DNA of 12,839 nucleotides, from positions 1 to 12,839 of the forward strand of contig CAZYFT010000017.1 in the NCBI GenBank assembly GCA_964646575.1, read 5' to 3'. Shown here piece by piece: positions 1-5,410 of this stretch. This stretch comes from GCA-016700035 sp964646575. GTDB lineage: Bacteria; Patescibacteriota; Saccharimonadia; CAILAD01; GCA-016700035. The translations under genes and the position numbers were made by a program. The notes beneath the pieces were generated by a model. It did no database searches, was not told where the DNA came from, and saw only the letters and a list, made by a program, of their open reading frames with translations. Numbering within the stretch: the stretch's first letter is position 1; each line of letters starts with the position of its first letter.

Positions 1-383
1 ATGAAGCAATTCCAAACGGGGCGAGCTTAGTAGATATTCAAAAGTTATGGCTCGACGGGTTGCGCGAGCAATTTGGTGATTCTGTTGAAGTAGATGATAT
101 CTTCCAGCACGAGTGGTCTTACATCCCGCACATTGTACACACCCCGTTTTACTGCTACGCCTATAACTTTGGAGAATTGCTTAGTTTGTCCCTATACTCG
201 AGATATAAGCAGGATGGAGAGAGTTTTGTGCCAAAAATTGAGGCCATTTTAGCAGCTGGCGGCTCACGTGATCCAAAACTCGTATTGCAAGAGGTTGGGA
301 TAGATTACGAAAGCGAAGACTTCTGGCGTGGTGGGTTTGAAATTATTCGCGGATGGATGAATGAGTTGCAGGAGGCAAAGTAG
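1..383 (+). CDS. pepF: Oligoendopeptidase F (M3 metallopeptidase), C-terminal part
   Basis: This is the last ~126 codons of a gene that begins before the window; the frame is open from base 3 to the TAG at 381-383. The family consists of cytoplasmic zinc metallopeptidases that cleave short peptides. The visible part has the M3B C-terminal signature: FGDSVEVDD, then W-x-x-IPHIVHTPFYCYAYNFGELLSL, then GG-S-x-x-P and a terminal GID…FW-x-x-G helix. The IPH…PFY…Y region helps form the peptide-binding wall of the active-site channel in this family. The HExxH zinc motif would lie upstream and cannot be seen. The stop codon overlaps the GTG start of msrB by one base (TAGTG), so the two genes are probably co-transcribed and translationally coupled. 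The start codon and promoter are outside the window. Confidence 0.9.
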   Translation, partial: EAIPNGASLVDIQKLWLDGLREQFGDSVEVDDIFQHEWSYIPHIVHTPFYCYAYNFGELLSLSLYSRYKQDGESFVPKIEAILAAGGSRDPKLVLQEVGIDYESEDFWRGGFEIIRGWMNELQEAK

Positions 384-781
384 TGGCTGATAGCTTTCAG
401 GTAGATAAAGATGATCTCAAAAAGCGGCTTACAGCAGAAGAATTTGAAGTCACACAGAATGCTGGTACGGAAGCACCATTTACCGGCAAGTACTGGGATG
501 AGCATGCCGACGGTACCTATACCTGTAAGGTGTGCGGTCAAGTTTTATTTGATAGTGAGCATAAGTTTGAGTCTGGCTCTGGTTGGCCAAGTTTTGATCG
601 AGCAGTTCCGGGATCGGTTGAGATGCGCGAGGACGCAAGTCACGGCATGACACGCACTGAGGTGGTGTGCAGCAAGTGTGGCGCGCATCTAGGACACATG
701 TTTGAAGATGGCCCACGTGAGACAACCGGGCAGCGCTTTTGTATCAATTCTGCTAGTTTAGACCTAAAGAAATCTGATTAA
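383..781 (+). CDS. msrB: Peptide-methionine (R)-S-oxide reductase MsrB
   Basis: MsrB reduces the R-epimer of methionine sulfoxide in proteins, repairing oxidative damage. The 132-residue product covers a complete single MsrB domain. Two CxxC pairs (C48/C51 and C96/C99) form the structural zinc site. SGSGWPSF (64-71), GAHLGHMF (100-107) and RFCINSASL (118-126, catalytic C120) are the family's active-site blocks. No extra resolving cysteine is visible apart from the zinc ligands. There is no signal peptide, so it is probably cytoplasmic. The GTG start is supported by a GGAGG Shine-Dalgarno at 371-375, seven bases upstream and inside the end of pepF, and by the one-base overlap with the pepF stop. 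No good terminator follows on this strand; the hairpin just downstream has its U-tract on the other strand. Confidence 0.96.
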   Translation: MADSFQVDKDDLKKRLTAEEFEVTQNAGTEAPFTGKYWDEHADGTYTCKVCGQVLFDSEHKFESGSGWPSFDRAVPGSVEMREDASHGMTRTEVVCSKCGAHLGHMFEDGPRETTGQRFCINSASLDLKKSD

Positions 782-782
782 T

Positions 783-817
783 AAAAAAAGTGGGTGAGAG
801 GACGAATCCTCCCACCC
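783..817 (-). terminator. Rho-independent terminator of the Rpf-like gene
   Basis: The stem is 792-802 paired with 807-817, 11 positions with one internal mismatch (797/812), closed by a 4-nt loop. An A-run at 783-789 becomes a U-tract after the stem when read on the minus strand. On the plus strand the stem is followed by ggttggctctcg, which is not a U-tract. The element therefore serves the minus-strand gene ending at 837, not msrB. It sits directly against the msrB stop. Confidence 0.9.
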
Positions 818-836
818 GGTTGGCTCTCGCGAAGGG

Positions 837-1238
837 CTAGCAGCCGGTGCCGGCCCAAGGGGATGTGCCGACGTTCCGGAGCGTCCACATGGCGACAGCA
901 TCCTGTACGTACCAGGGCGCGTGCAGGGCGCGTGCGTAGCCGCCATGGCCAGAACGAACCGACACGTTGCGCCACGTCGAGTCCAAGAACTGGTAGGCTC
1001 CAGATGCAGAGCTGCGCGGATTGTCCTCGCCATACCCGTTGGTGTGAGGCGCGGGACCCCGGTCTGACTCGTGATGACGTACGCACGTCAGGAACGGGTG
1101 GTTCTGCACCGCCAGACGCTCCATGTGGATGCGTCTCGCGAGCGCGATTTGCTCCGGCGTGCAGCTGGCGAGCACAACAGCGCCCAGGCTCACGATCGCG
1201 AGGATCGTTGCACGTCGAATGTTCTTGCTGGATTGCAT
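837..1238 (-). CDS. Rpf-like transglycosylase lipoprotein
   Basis: Probable peptidoglycan-cleaving (muralytic) lipoprotein of 133 residues. Residues 1-25 form a lipoprotein signal peptide (N-terminal Lys/Arg, hydrophobic 10-24) ending in lipobox L23-A-S-C26. The rest resembles the transglycosylase-like/resuscitation-promoting-factor domain of Actinobacteria: FLTCVRHHESD (49-59, with E57 in the catalytic position), SGAYQFLDSTW, and a C-terminal SPWAGTGC like the PW-G-x-C ending common in actinobacterial secreted members. C52 and C133 could form the conserved disulfide. The ATG has a GGAG Shine-Dalgarno (1245-1248) six bases away. Composition is clearly GC-rich against the surroundings (41 of 60 bases G/C at 901-960), which suggests transfer, perhaps from an actinobacterial host. 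It has its own terminator (783-817) and a structured leader (1239-1417). The substrate is inferred from the family. Confidence 0.87.
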   Translation of the reverse strand: MQSSKNIRRATILAIVSLGAVVLASCTPEQIALARRIHMERLAVQNHPFLTCVRHHESDRGPAPHTNGYGEDNPRSSASGAYQFLDSTWRNVSVRSGHGGYARALHAPWYVQDAVAMWTLRNVGTSPWAGTGC

Positions 1239-1417
1239 GGATTACTCCAAAGGTGCACGAAGGCCAAGGGGGTTGGCCTTCTCGGGGTGTTGTCAGCTTG
1301 TGAGCTATCCTTACCACGTCTCGATGGTGTCTACGACGTGACTAAGCTCAAGGTCTCAGCTTCGCAAATTGGCGTGCTCTTAGGCACTCTTTGCGGAGTT
1401 CAGACTGGTTTGACAAC
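1239..1417 (-). promoter_or_regulatory. Structured 5' leader RNA of the Rpf-like gene (candidate cis-regulator)
   Basis: The ~180 nt before the lipoprotein ATG can fold into consecutive stems. (a) 1404-1406/1420-1422 plus GGTT/AACC at 1407-1410/1415-1418. (b) CGCAAA/TTTGCG (1363-1368/1390-1395) enclosing GTGC/GCAC (1374-1377/1384-1387). (c) TGAGCT/AGCTCA (1301-1306/1345-1350) enclosing CACGTC/GACGTG (1315-1320/1335-1340). (d) a perfect 9-bp stem GAAGGCCAA/TTGGCCTTC (1259-1267/1273-1281) with a 5-nt loop, just upstream of the GGAG ribosome site. The structure is read directly by eye, not computed. I could not match it to the c-di-AMP (ydaO) riboswitch known upstream of some actinobacterial rpf genes, nor to any other class I can recall. 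It also contains the spacer downstream of the preceding gene, so part may be 3' UTR. Confidence 0.5.
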
Positions 1418-1423
1418 CTAGTT

Positions 1424-1452
1424 ACATTAACACAAATTTTAAGCTAATGCAA
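1424..1452 (-). promoter_or_regulatory. Candidate promoter for the Rpf-like gene
   Basis: On the minus strand TTGCAT (1447-1452) and TAATGT (1424-1429) are separated by 17 bases, with a TG one base before the -10 box (extended -10). Each box matches consensus at only three positions, so this is a weak candidate. It would start a transcript near 1417 and give the leader described above. Confidence 0.35.
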
Positions 1453-1481
1453 GTATAAGGAGAATAGGTCATGGATCCATT

Positions 1482-2063
1482 TTAAAATTCTCCACCTTTA
1501 CCGCAATAGTTTACGAGATCCCAGTGACACCAGCCCCAACGAGGGTGGTCTACGGCGTCTCGGAGGGCGAGGACGTTATAGTAAGGATCATTCCAAGGCC
1601 CCTTTAAAAATAGGCGCTGCAAAGTAGAAGAGATTTGGGCGCAGCCAGCATACTGACTCCCGGGACGTCGGGCATTAGGGTTGTTGGTAGATTCACGAAA
1701 GACAACTTTTACAGCTCGCGGATAGTCAATTCTATCCTGAAAAATGTAATCTACAGCTTCACGACAGTTAGAGAAAGCCTGATACGGAGGATTAAGATAG
1801 GCAATTGGGCTTGGTACGCGCAAGGCGGCAATACGGTCGGCACTATCCTGACAGTCTCCATAGGCTGATGAAGCCGGTGCAGCCTGGGCACACACCTGAC
1901 GCATCGTTTCTAAATCGAGTTCCGAAGCGGCTGCAGTACTATTTTTTGGAGTAGGAAGAGAAAATGCACTCAGGACAAGAGCCACGGAAAGGGTAGCCAC
2001 TGTCATCAGTGCATGTGATTTCTTTTGATTATGCGTATGTGGGATGTGCTTTTTGTGTTTCAT
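1482..2063 (-). CDS. Secreted Cys-rich lysozyme/SLT-like protein
   Basis: Predicted exported 193-residue protein. A His/Lys-rich N-terminus and hydrophobic stretch (20-36) form a signal peptide, probably cleaved near the AAAS at 44-47. The C-terminal half carries a lysozyme-superfamily (SLT-like) pattern: AVKVVFRES with E124 as the likely catalytic acid, then NPNARRPGSQYAGCAQIS, where the G-x-x-Q-I pattern is typical, then LFLKGPWNDPYYNVLALRDAV and W-G-W-x-x-W near the end. The mature protein has six cysteines (58, 71, 100, 141, 179, 187), an even number compatible with three disulfides outside the membrane. The gene has a good promoter (2094-2122) but no Shine-Dalgarno; a small hairpin (2067-2072/2082-2087) lies just before the ATG. 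It is followed on the same strand by a second muralytic gene. Enzymatic activity is inferred. Confidence 0.78.
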   Translation of the reverse strand: MKHKKHIPHTHNQKKSHALMTVATLSVALVLSAFSLPTPKNSTAAASELDLETMRQVCAQAAPASSAYGDCQDSADRIAALRVPSPIAYLNPPYQAFSNCREAVDYIFQDRIDYPRAVKVVFRESTNNPNARRPGSQYAGCAQISSTLQRLFLKGPWNDPYYNVLALRDAVDHPRWGWCHWDLVNYCGKGGEF

Positions 2064-2093
2064 AGACGTCGTTTTTCGACTACGACGCTGTCT

Positions 2094-2122
2094 ATTTTAG
2101 CATAACCGGCTTACTTTTTCAA
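2094..2122 (-). promoter_or_regulatory. Sigma70-type promoter for the secreted lysozyme-like gene
   Basis: Minus-strand TTGAAA (2117-2122) and TAAAAT (2094-2099) are spaced by exactly 17 bases, with TGC immediately before the -10 (extended -10). The predicted start is near 2087, giving a leader of about 24 nt before the ATG at 2063. The promoter begins 10 bases after the stop of the upstream GDPD gene, so this gene can be expressed independently of it. Confidence 0.75.
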
Positions 2123-2132
2123 GTGCTTGGTT

Positions 2133-2897
2133 TTAGGTGGTGCGCACATGGCGGGTGAGTTCTTTGCGAAGCTCGGCAGGGTGGTTAGTGGTGATAAATT
2201 CTGCACCAGCACGCAATTCGTCTTGGTAGTCTTCATTTTCACCGCGTCCGGCCCAGAGGTCGACTGGTTTGCCGAGCTCGTGTAGGCGGTCGGTATAGCC
2301 AGATTTGGCGCGTCTCGAGGCAACAGCTAGCGCATCAAAACGAGAAACCAGCCAACCAGGAGGCGTCCAGCCAAAAAATGGTACAAAAGCCCAGCAGGTT
2401 TTTGCGGCTGCGTTGTTTTTCTCTATGTCGATGAGGAGTCGGTGATCGAATGATAGGAAGAGCGTTTGGTTTACAAGGCCGTGGTTGGCAACGGTGTCGT
2501 ACACTCGTTCGGCGAAACGACCGGGGTTGAGTCGATAAAATTTTAGCTCGACGACGTAGTTGATTTTCTTACCAAACGTGGCGAAAACTTCGTCGAGCGT
2601 TGGTATGCGTTCGCCGCGAAATCTTTCACCAAACTTTATGCCGGCATCTAGGGTTTTAAGTTCTTTGAGCGTTTTTGACGCCACTAAGCCCTTGCCGGTT
2701 GTGGTTCTATCTAGTGTGAGATCATGCATGATGACGAGTTTTTTGTCTTTGGTCATCTGTACATCGAGCTCAATGGCATCGGCTTTTTGGCGAATAGCCT
2801 CTCGAAAAGCAGCCAAGGTGTTTTCTGGGGCATCGGCCGAAGCGCCGCGGTGGGCGATAATCATTGGCGTCTTGCGCTCTTTGAAGAAGGCGTGCAT
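2133..2897 (-). CDS. Glycerophosphodiester phosphodiesterase (GDPD)
   Basis: GDPD enzymes hydrolyse glycerophosphodiesters to an alcohol and glycerol-3-phosphate in a metal-dependent TIM barrel. The 254-residue product has the defining N-terminal motifs: IIAHRG (HRG at 16-18), APENT (23-27), IELDVQ (E43 and D45, metal ligands) and IMHD (H58). A later VVELK strand is also typical. The frame stays open far upstream to 3278, but that extension runs through the divergent gene and has no family resemblance. The ATG at 2897 was chosen because a TATACT -10 box lies exactly six bases before it, predicting a leaderless mRNA; M12 just before the IIAHRG motif is the alternative. There is no signal peptide, so it is probably cytoplasmic and acts in phospholipid turnover or scavenging. 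Confidence 0.92.
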   Translation of the reverse strand: MHAFFKERKTPMIIAHRGASADAPENTLAAFREAIRQKADAIELDVQMTKDKKLVIMHDLTLDRTTTGKGLVASKTLKELKTLDAGIKFGERFRGERIPTLDEVFATFGKKINYVVELKFYRLNPGRFAERVYDTVANHGLVNQTLFLSFDHRLLIDIEKNNAAAKTCWAFVPFFGWTPPGWLVSRFDALAVASRRAKSGYTDRLHELGKPVDLWAGRGENEDYQDELRAGAEFITTNHPAELRKELTRHVRTT

Positions 2898-2903
2898 GCA
2901 ACT

Positions 2904-2909
2904 AGTATA
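2904..2909 (-). promoter_or_regulatory. -10 box of a leaderless promoter for GDPD
   Basis: Minus-strand TATACT ends six bases before the GDPD ATG (2897), placing the expected +1 on the A of the start codon. No convincing -35 or Shine-Dalgarno is visible. Confidence 0.65.
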
Positions 2910-2932
2910 CGCGAGGCGGTCAGATTTCGTGA

Positions 2933-2938
2933 TACTAT
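2933..2938 (+). promoter_or_regulatory. -10 box (extended) for the DinB/MDMPI-like gene
   Basis: TACTAT preceded by TGA (2930-2932) forms an extended -10. The expected start near 2945 gives a short leader carrying AAGGAG (2948-2953). It lies back to back with the GDPD -10 box, whose 3' edge is about 24 bases away, so the two genes share a compact divergent control region. Confidence 0.5.
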
Positions 2939-2960
2939 CAGATAGATAAGGAGCGTGGCT

Positions 2961-3611
2961 TTGAGCAAAAAAGATATTATTTTGGCAGAGCGAGCTTTTT
3001 TTGTGAAGACTCTTAAGGGGTTGAAACAATCTGAATGGCGAGCAGATACTCTGTGTGCCGGTTGGGATGTGGAAGATTTGGCAGCACATCTTATTGTGCG
3101 CGAGCGGGGGAATATACCGGCGCGAGCAGGTATTGTAGTGCCTTTTTTGCACCACAAGCATGATGCTGCGATTACGAAAATGAAACGAATCGGGCATCAG
3201 AAAATGATCGCGCAACTCGAAAAACCACCAGCTTGGGTGAAGCGTTTGCCGTTTAATGTGATTGAGTTTTATGTGCATAACGAGGATTTGTTGCGCGGCA
3301 AACTGGGGCGTTCCAGGGTGATTTCAGATGAGCTGGAAGCTGCATTGTCGGAATTTGTACCTCAGCTGGCGCGCTTTGCATTCCGGCGGGTTAATGATGG
3401 TTTCAGGCTTGTAATTCATGATGAAAGTTCTGGCGAGACGCACGAGCGTAGTGTCGGTAAGTTTTCTGAGGGTTCACCTGAACTCGAGATTTCTGGACGC
3501 GCAGGAGAGCTCATCTTGTTGTTTATGGGGCGTGGCAAACATGCCAAGGTTAAGTCATCGGGTACGGACGAGGCAAAACGTCTGTATAGACTTGCCGACA
3601 TCGGTATTTAA
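2961..3611 (+). CDS. DinB/MDMPI-fold metal-binding protein, TIGR03085-like
   Basis: The 216-residue product resembles the actinobacterial TIGR03085 family, related to the mycothiol-dependent maleylpyruvate isomerase N-terminal domain (DinB-like four-helix bundle). Recognisable blocks are LAERAFF, TLCAGWDVEDLAAHLIVRERG (from about 30; H43 a likely metal ligand, R47-E48 conserved) and EFYVHNEDLLRG (102-113; H106 and E108/D109). The C-terminal ~90 residues may be the SCP2-like half found in relatives. The biochemical role is unknown; some DinB-fold enzymes use low-molecular-weight thiols, but nothing here shows that. The TTG at 2961 is preferred over the in-frame GTG at 2955 because AAGGAG (2948-2953) is seven bases from the TTG but only one base from the GTG. 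No clear terminator follows. Confidence 0.78.
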   Translation: MSKKDIILAERAFFVKTLKGLKQSEWRADTLCAGWDVEDLAAHLIVRERGNIPARAGIVVPFLHHKHDAAITKMKRIGHQKMIAQLEKPPAWVKRLPFNVIEFYVHNEDLLRGKLGRSRVISDELEAALSEFVPQLARFAFRRVNDGFRLVIHDESSGETHERSVGKFSEGSPELEISGRAGELILLFMGRGKHAKVKSSGTDEAKRLYRLADIGI

Positions 3612-3613
3612 TC

Positions 3614-3642
3614 TTGAAGTTTTGACATATTTTTGGTAGAAT
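3614..3642 (+). promoter_or_regulatory. Promoter of the GC-rich two-gene cassette
   Basis: TTGAAG (3614-3619) and TAGAAT (3637-3642) are 17 bases apart, with TGG before the -10 (extended). The predicted start near 3649 gives a leader of about 40 nt. It begins two bases after the stop of the upstream gene. A tempting TTGACA at 3622-3627 has no -10 at a suitable distance. Confidence 0.72.
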
Positions 3643-3690
3643 TCAAGTTCTCTGTACCTTATCCGCTTTGAAAGAAAGTGAGCCCAGCAA

Positions 3691-4149
3691 ATGAGCCATA
3701 CAGGCCAAGCTGTCGATACAACGAGCGTGTTGCCACCGAAACTACCGGAAGGTATGACGGTGCGTGGAACGAACGGCAGGGAACTGCATGTCTCGCTCAG
3801 TAGGTTGAGCCGCGTACATGATTTCAAGCTGATGTTTCGGGTAGGTGATACGACCGCCCACCTGGACTACGTGGATGTTGAATGTCTGCGTGAGGCGGTG
3901 CGTGCCAACTTCAACCAAGAAGATGGGTATTGTCAGCGCAATTTCGGTGGCAGCTTGAACCTCTGCGTGTTTGGCGGTACTATCGGCGGCCGGCGCTATG
4001 TTTCGCTGCTGTGTGCTGGTCAGGCCGTACGTCTCGACGAAGAAGGCGTTCGCCAGTTCGAAGAGAAGATGCTTCACCTCTGTGAGGGGATCGACCGTGT
4101 CTCTGCGTTGCAGCCCAATCTCGGCGCCTCTTCTCAGGATCGGAGCTGA
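3691..4149 (+). CDS. Hypothetical protein, first gene of GC-rich cassette
   Basis: I do not recognise this 152-residue protein. It is soluble, with no signal peptide or membrane segment. A central region (about 45-110) alternates short strands and polar turns, with glycine-rich FGGSLNLCVFGGTIGGRRYVSLL, which suggests a small beta-rich domain, followed by a helical acidic segment (DEEGVRQFEEKMLHLCEGI) and a polar tail. Composition is GC-rich (37 of 60 bases at 3961-4020) against 33-47% G/C samples of neighbouring genes. It has its own promoter; the Shine-Dalgarno is weak (GTGAG about eight bases before the ATG). Evidence that it is real: strong GC-rich codon style, upstream promoter, a coupled downstream gene and a shared terminator. 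A 197-codon frame on the opposite strand is judged a shadow. Confidence 0.72.
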   Translation: MSHTGQAVDTTSVLPPKLPEGMTVRGTNGRELHVSLSRLSRVHDFKLMFRVGDTTAHLDYVDVECLREAVRANFNQEDGYCQRNFGGSLNLCVFGGTIGGRRYVSLLCAGQAVRLDEEGVRQFEEKMLHLCEGIDRVSALQPNLGASSQDRS

Positions 4150-4151
4150 AC

Positions 4152-4538
4152 ATGCCTCATGCTGATTCTGCATCTCGTCGTCACTTGATGACGCTCTGTC
4201 ACGCAGACGATTGCTGCCCGGAGATCTTCCACTTGGCGCATCAACCGGCAGACAGTTGCCTCGAAGTGATCGATGATTTCGGCAATCACGCTGTCTTCGG
4301 CCCCGACACACTCTTGAGCGCTGAGTTGAGGCCAATGACCAACGGGCCTCAGCCGGACCTGTACCTGCTTCGTGATGACTTCGGTGGCGAAGTGTACATG
4401 CAGCTTGGTCAGTACAGCGAGATGCTGAGCGATCACAACTGCGCGTTGATTCGCGAAGTTGCCGCCGAACGGGGTGTTGGCATCTTCAACCTCGTAGAGA
4501 AAGCTCGGGCGCGTATACGCAACCTTGCATCGGCCTAG
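4152..4538 (+). CDS. Hypothetical protein, second gene of GC-rich cassette
   Basis: Unrecognised 128-residue soluble protein. The N-terminal part has several Cys/His (H3, C16, H17 and the C21-C22 pair) that could bind a metal or be chance; the middle has DLYLLRDDFGGEVYMQLGQY, and the C-terminal third is helical and basic (VEKARARIRNL). The ATG is two bases after the upstream TGA and carries a GGAG Shine-Dalgarno (4142-4145) embedded in the upstream gene's last codons, six bases away, so the pair is translationally coupled. A strong terminator follows directly. The partner gene and composition suggest that the two proteins act together or were acquired together; no function is assigned. Confidence 0.7.
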   Translation: MPHADSASRRHLMTLCHADDCCPEIFHLAHQPADSCLEVIDDFGNHAVFGPDTLLSAELRPMTNGPQPDLYLLRDDFGGEVYMQLGQYSEMLSDHNCALIREVAAERGVGIFNLVEKARARIRNLASA

Positions 4539-4545
4539 TGCCTCA

Positions 4546-4580
4546 ACCTCAGGAGCTTCGGTTCCTGAGGTATTTTTATT
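4546..4580 (+). terminator. Strong intrinsic terminator with UUCG loop
   Basis: An 11-bp stem (4546-4556 with 4561-4571, one G-U pair) is closed by a C(UUCG)G tetraloop and followed by ATTTTTATT. It ends the GC-rich cassette and separates it from alkD, whose -10 box starts 11 bases downstream. Confidence 0.95.
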
Positions 4581-4590
4581 AACTGGCTGA

Positions 4591-4596
4591 TAGAAT
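4591..4596 (+). promoter_or_regulatory. Extended -10 box of a leaderless promoter for alkD
   Basis: TGATAGAAT (TG-n-TAGAAT, hexamer 4591-4596) ends exactly six bases before the alkD ATG at 4603, so the expected +1 is the A of the start codon. No Shine-Dalgarno is present. The -35 position falls in the T-rich terminator tail. Confidence 0.68.
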
Positions 4597-4602
4597 TGAA
4601 GT

Positions 4603-5322
4603 ATGGAAACTGCACAACAATTGATTGAAGCGCTTTCACGTGAGGGTGATCCTGTACGCGCCCAACATTCCACGCGATTTTTCAAAACTGGCCCTGGGGA
4701 GTACGGCGAGGGAGATAAGTTTTTTGGTGTGACGGTGCCTGCAACTCGCAAACATGTACGAGCGGTGCAAAGCATGTCGCTCACGGAGGTGCAAAAGCTA
4801 CTTGAAAGCGAGTGGCACGAGGCACGTTTGGCGGGCTGCTTAGTTTTAGTGCAGCAGTTTACTCGGAGTAATGCGGAAGACAGGCAAAAAATTTATACAT
4901 TTTATTTACGCAATGCAAAACGAATAAATACTTGGGACTTAGTCGATACTTCGGCGCCATATATTGTTGGCGGCTGGTTAGTGCAGCGGGGTGATTGGGA
5001 AGTATTAAAAAAGCTCGCGCGGTCAAAAAATTTGTGGGAAAAGCGCATTGCTATGTTGGCAACTTTCGCCTTTACGCGAGCGGGAAATTCGGAGCCAACG
5101 TATGAAATCGCCGAGCTGCTTATTGCGGACACGCATGATCTCATGCACAAGGCGGTTGGCTGGATGTTGCGAGAAGCTGGTAAGCGGGTGAGTGAGGCGG
5201 AGTTGGAGATGTGGTTACGGGAAAATGGTCGGTACAAAGCGATGCCTAGAACAATGTTGCGTTACGCGATTGAGCGATTGCCTGAAGCTACGCGCCAAAG
5301 TTATTTACGCGGCGAAAAATAA
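4603..5322 (+). CDS. alkD: AlkD-family DNA alkylation repair glycosylase
   Basis: AlkD proteins are HEAT-repeat DNA glycosylases that excise N3- and N7-alkylated purines without flipping the base. The 239-residue product matches the family length. Recognisable parts are FFKTGPGEYGEGDKFFGVTVP (26-46), the active-site W111-D-L-V-D115, R148 within NLWEKRIAML, and W187 in KAVGWMLREAGKR. These correspond to Trp109, Asp113, Arg148 and Trp187 of Bacillus cereus AlkD, so catalysis is likely preserved. Composition is AT-rich (20 of 60 bases G/C at 4861-4920), unlike the cassette just upstream. The ATG at 4603 is supported by the leaderless promoter. It is convergent with rarA, another genome-maintenance gene, and the rarA terminator overlaps its stop codon. 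Confidence 0.95.
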   Translation: METAQQLIEALSREGDPVRAQHSTRFFKTGPGEYGEGDKFFGVTVPATRKHVRAVQSMSLTEVQKLLESEWHEARLAGCLVLVQQFTRSNAEDRQKIYTFYLRNAKRINTWDLVDTSAPYIVGGWLVQRGDWEVLKKLARSKNLWEKRIAMLATFAFTRAGNSEPTYEIAELLIADTHDLMHKAVGWMLREAGKRVSEAELEMWLRENGRYKAMPRTMLRYAIERLPEATRQSYLRGEK

Positions 5323-5347
5323 AAAAGCCCAAACTGCTGGTTTGGGC
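5321..5347 (-). terminator. Rho-independent terminator of rarA
   Basis: A perfect 8-bp stem GCCCAAAC/GTTTGGGC (5327-5334 with 5340-5347), with a 5-nt loop, is preceded by AAAAAA (5321-5326), which reads as a U-tract on the minus strand. The plus-strand flank (aactcccttg) is not a U-tract, so it serves rarA and overlaps the last bases of the alkD stop. The remaining gap (5348-5410) shows nothing recognisable. Confidence 0.92.
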
Positions 5348-5410
5348 AACTCCCTTGTCTCGAGTACTTATCTAGCCTAGCAGCTTGTAGATGGAAACCC
5401 AAGCATAAGC

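Noticed and set aside
792..817. Hairpin after msrB as the msrB terminator
   Set aside because: No U-tract follows on the plus strand; the poly-A side makes it a minus-strand terminator.
778..1317. Long minus-strand and plus-strand frames around the Rpf-like gene
   Set aside because: Shadows of a GC-rich gene. Only the 837-1238 minus frame has a lipobox, transglycosylase-like motifs and a Shine-Dalgarno.
1239..1417. c-di-AMP (ydaO) riboswitch before the Rpf-like gene
   Set aside because: Expected from actinobacterial rpf genes, but the remembered conserved segments (such as the GGGGGAACC-type block) are not seen; kept as an unclassified structured leader.
2560..2949. Plus-strand 129-codon frame inside the GDPD gene
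   Set aside because: Antisense to the HRG/PENT metal-binding motifs, with no own signals.
2955..2957. GTG at 2955 as start of the DinB-fold gene
   Set aside because: Only one base separates it from AAGGAG; the TTG at 2961 has the normal seven-base spacing.
2133..3278. A 381-codon minus-strand frame for the GDPD gene starting at 3278
   Set aside because: The extra ~127 N-terminal residues lie over the divergent DinB-fold gene and resemble no GDPD; the leaderless -10 box fixes the start at 2897.
3622..3650. TTGACA at 3622-3627 as the -35 of the cassette promoter
   Set aside because: No -10-like hexamer occurs 16-18 bases downstream; TTGAAG at 3614 fits TAGAAT with 17 bases.
3742..4784. Two long minus-strand frames (197 and 216 codons) opposite the GC-rich cassette and the alkD start
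   Set aside because: The second crosses a strong plus-strand terminator and the alkD start; neither has a family signature, while the plus-strand genes have promoter, coupling and terminator.
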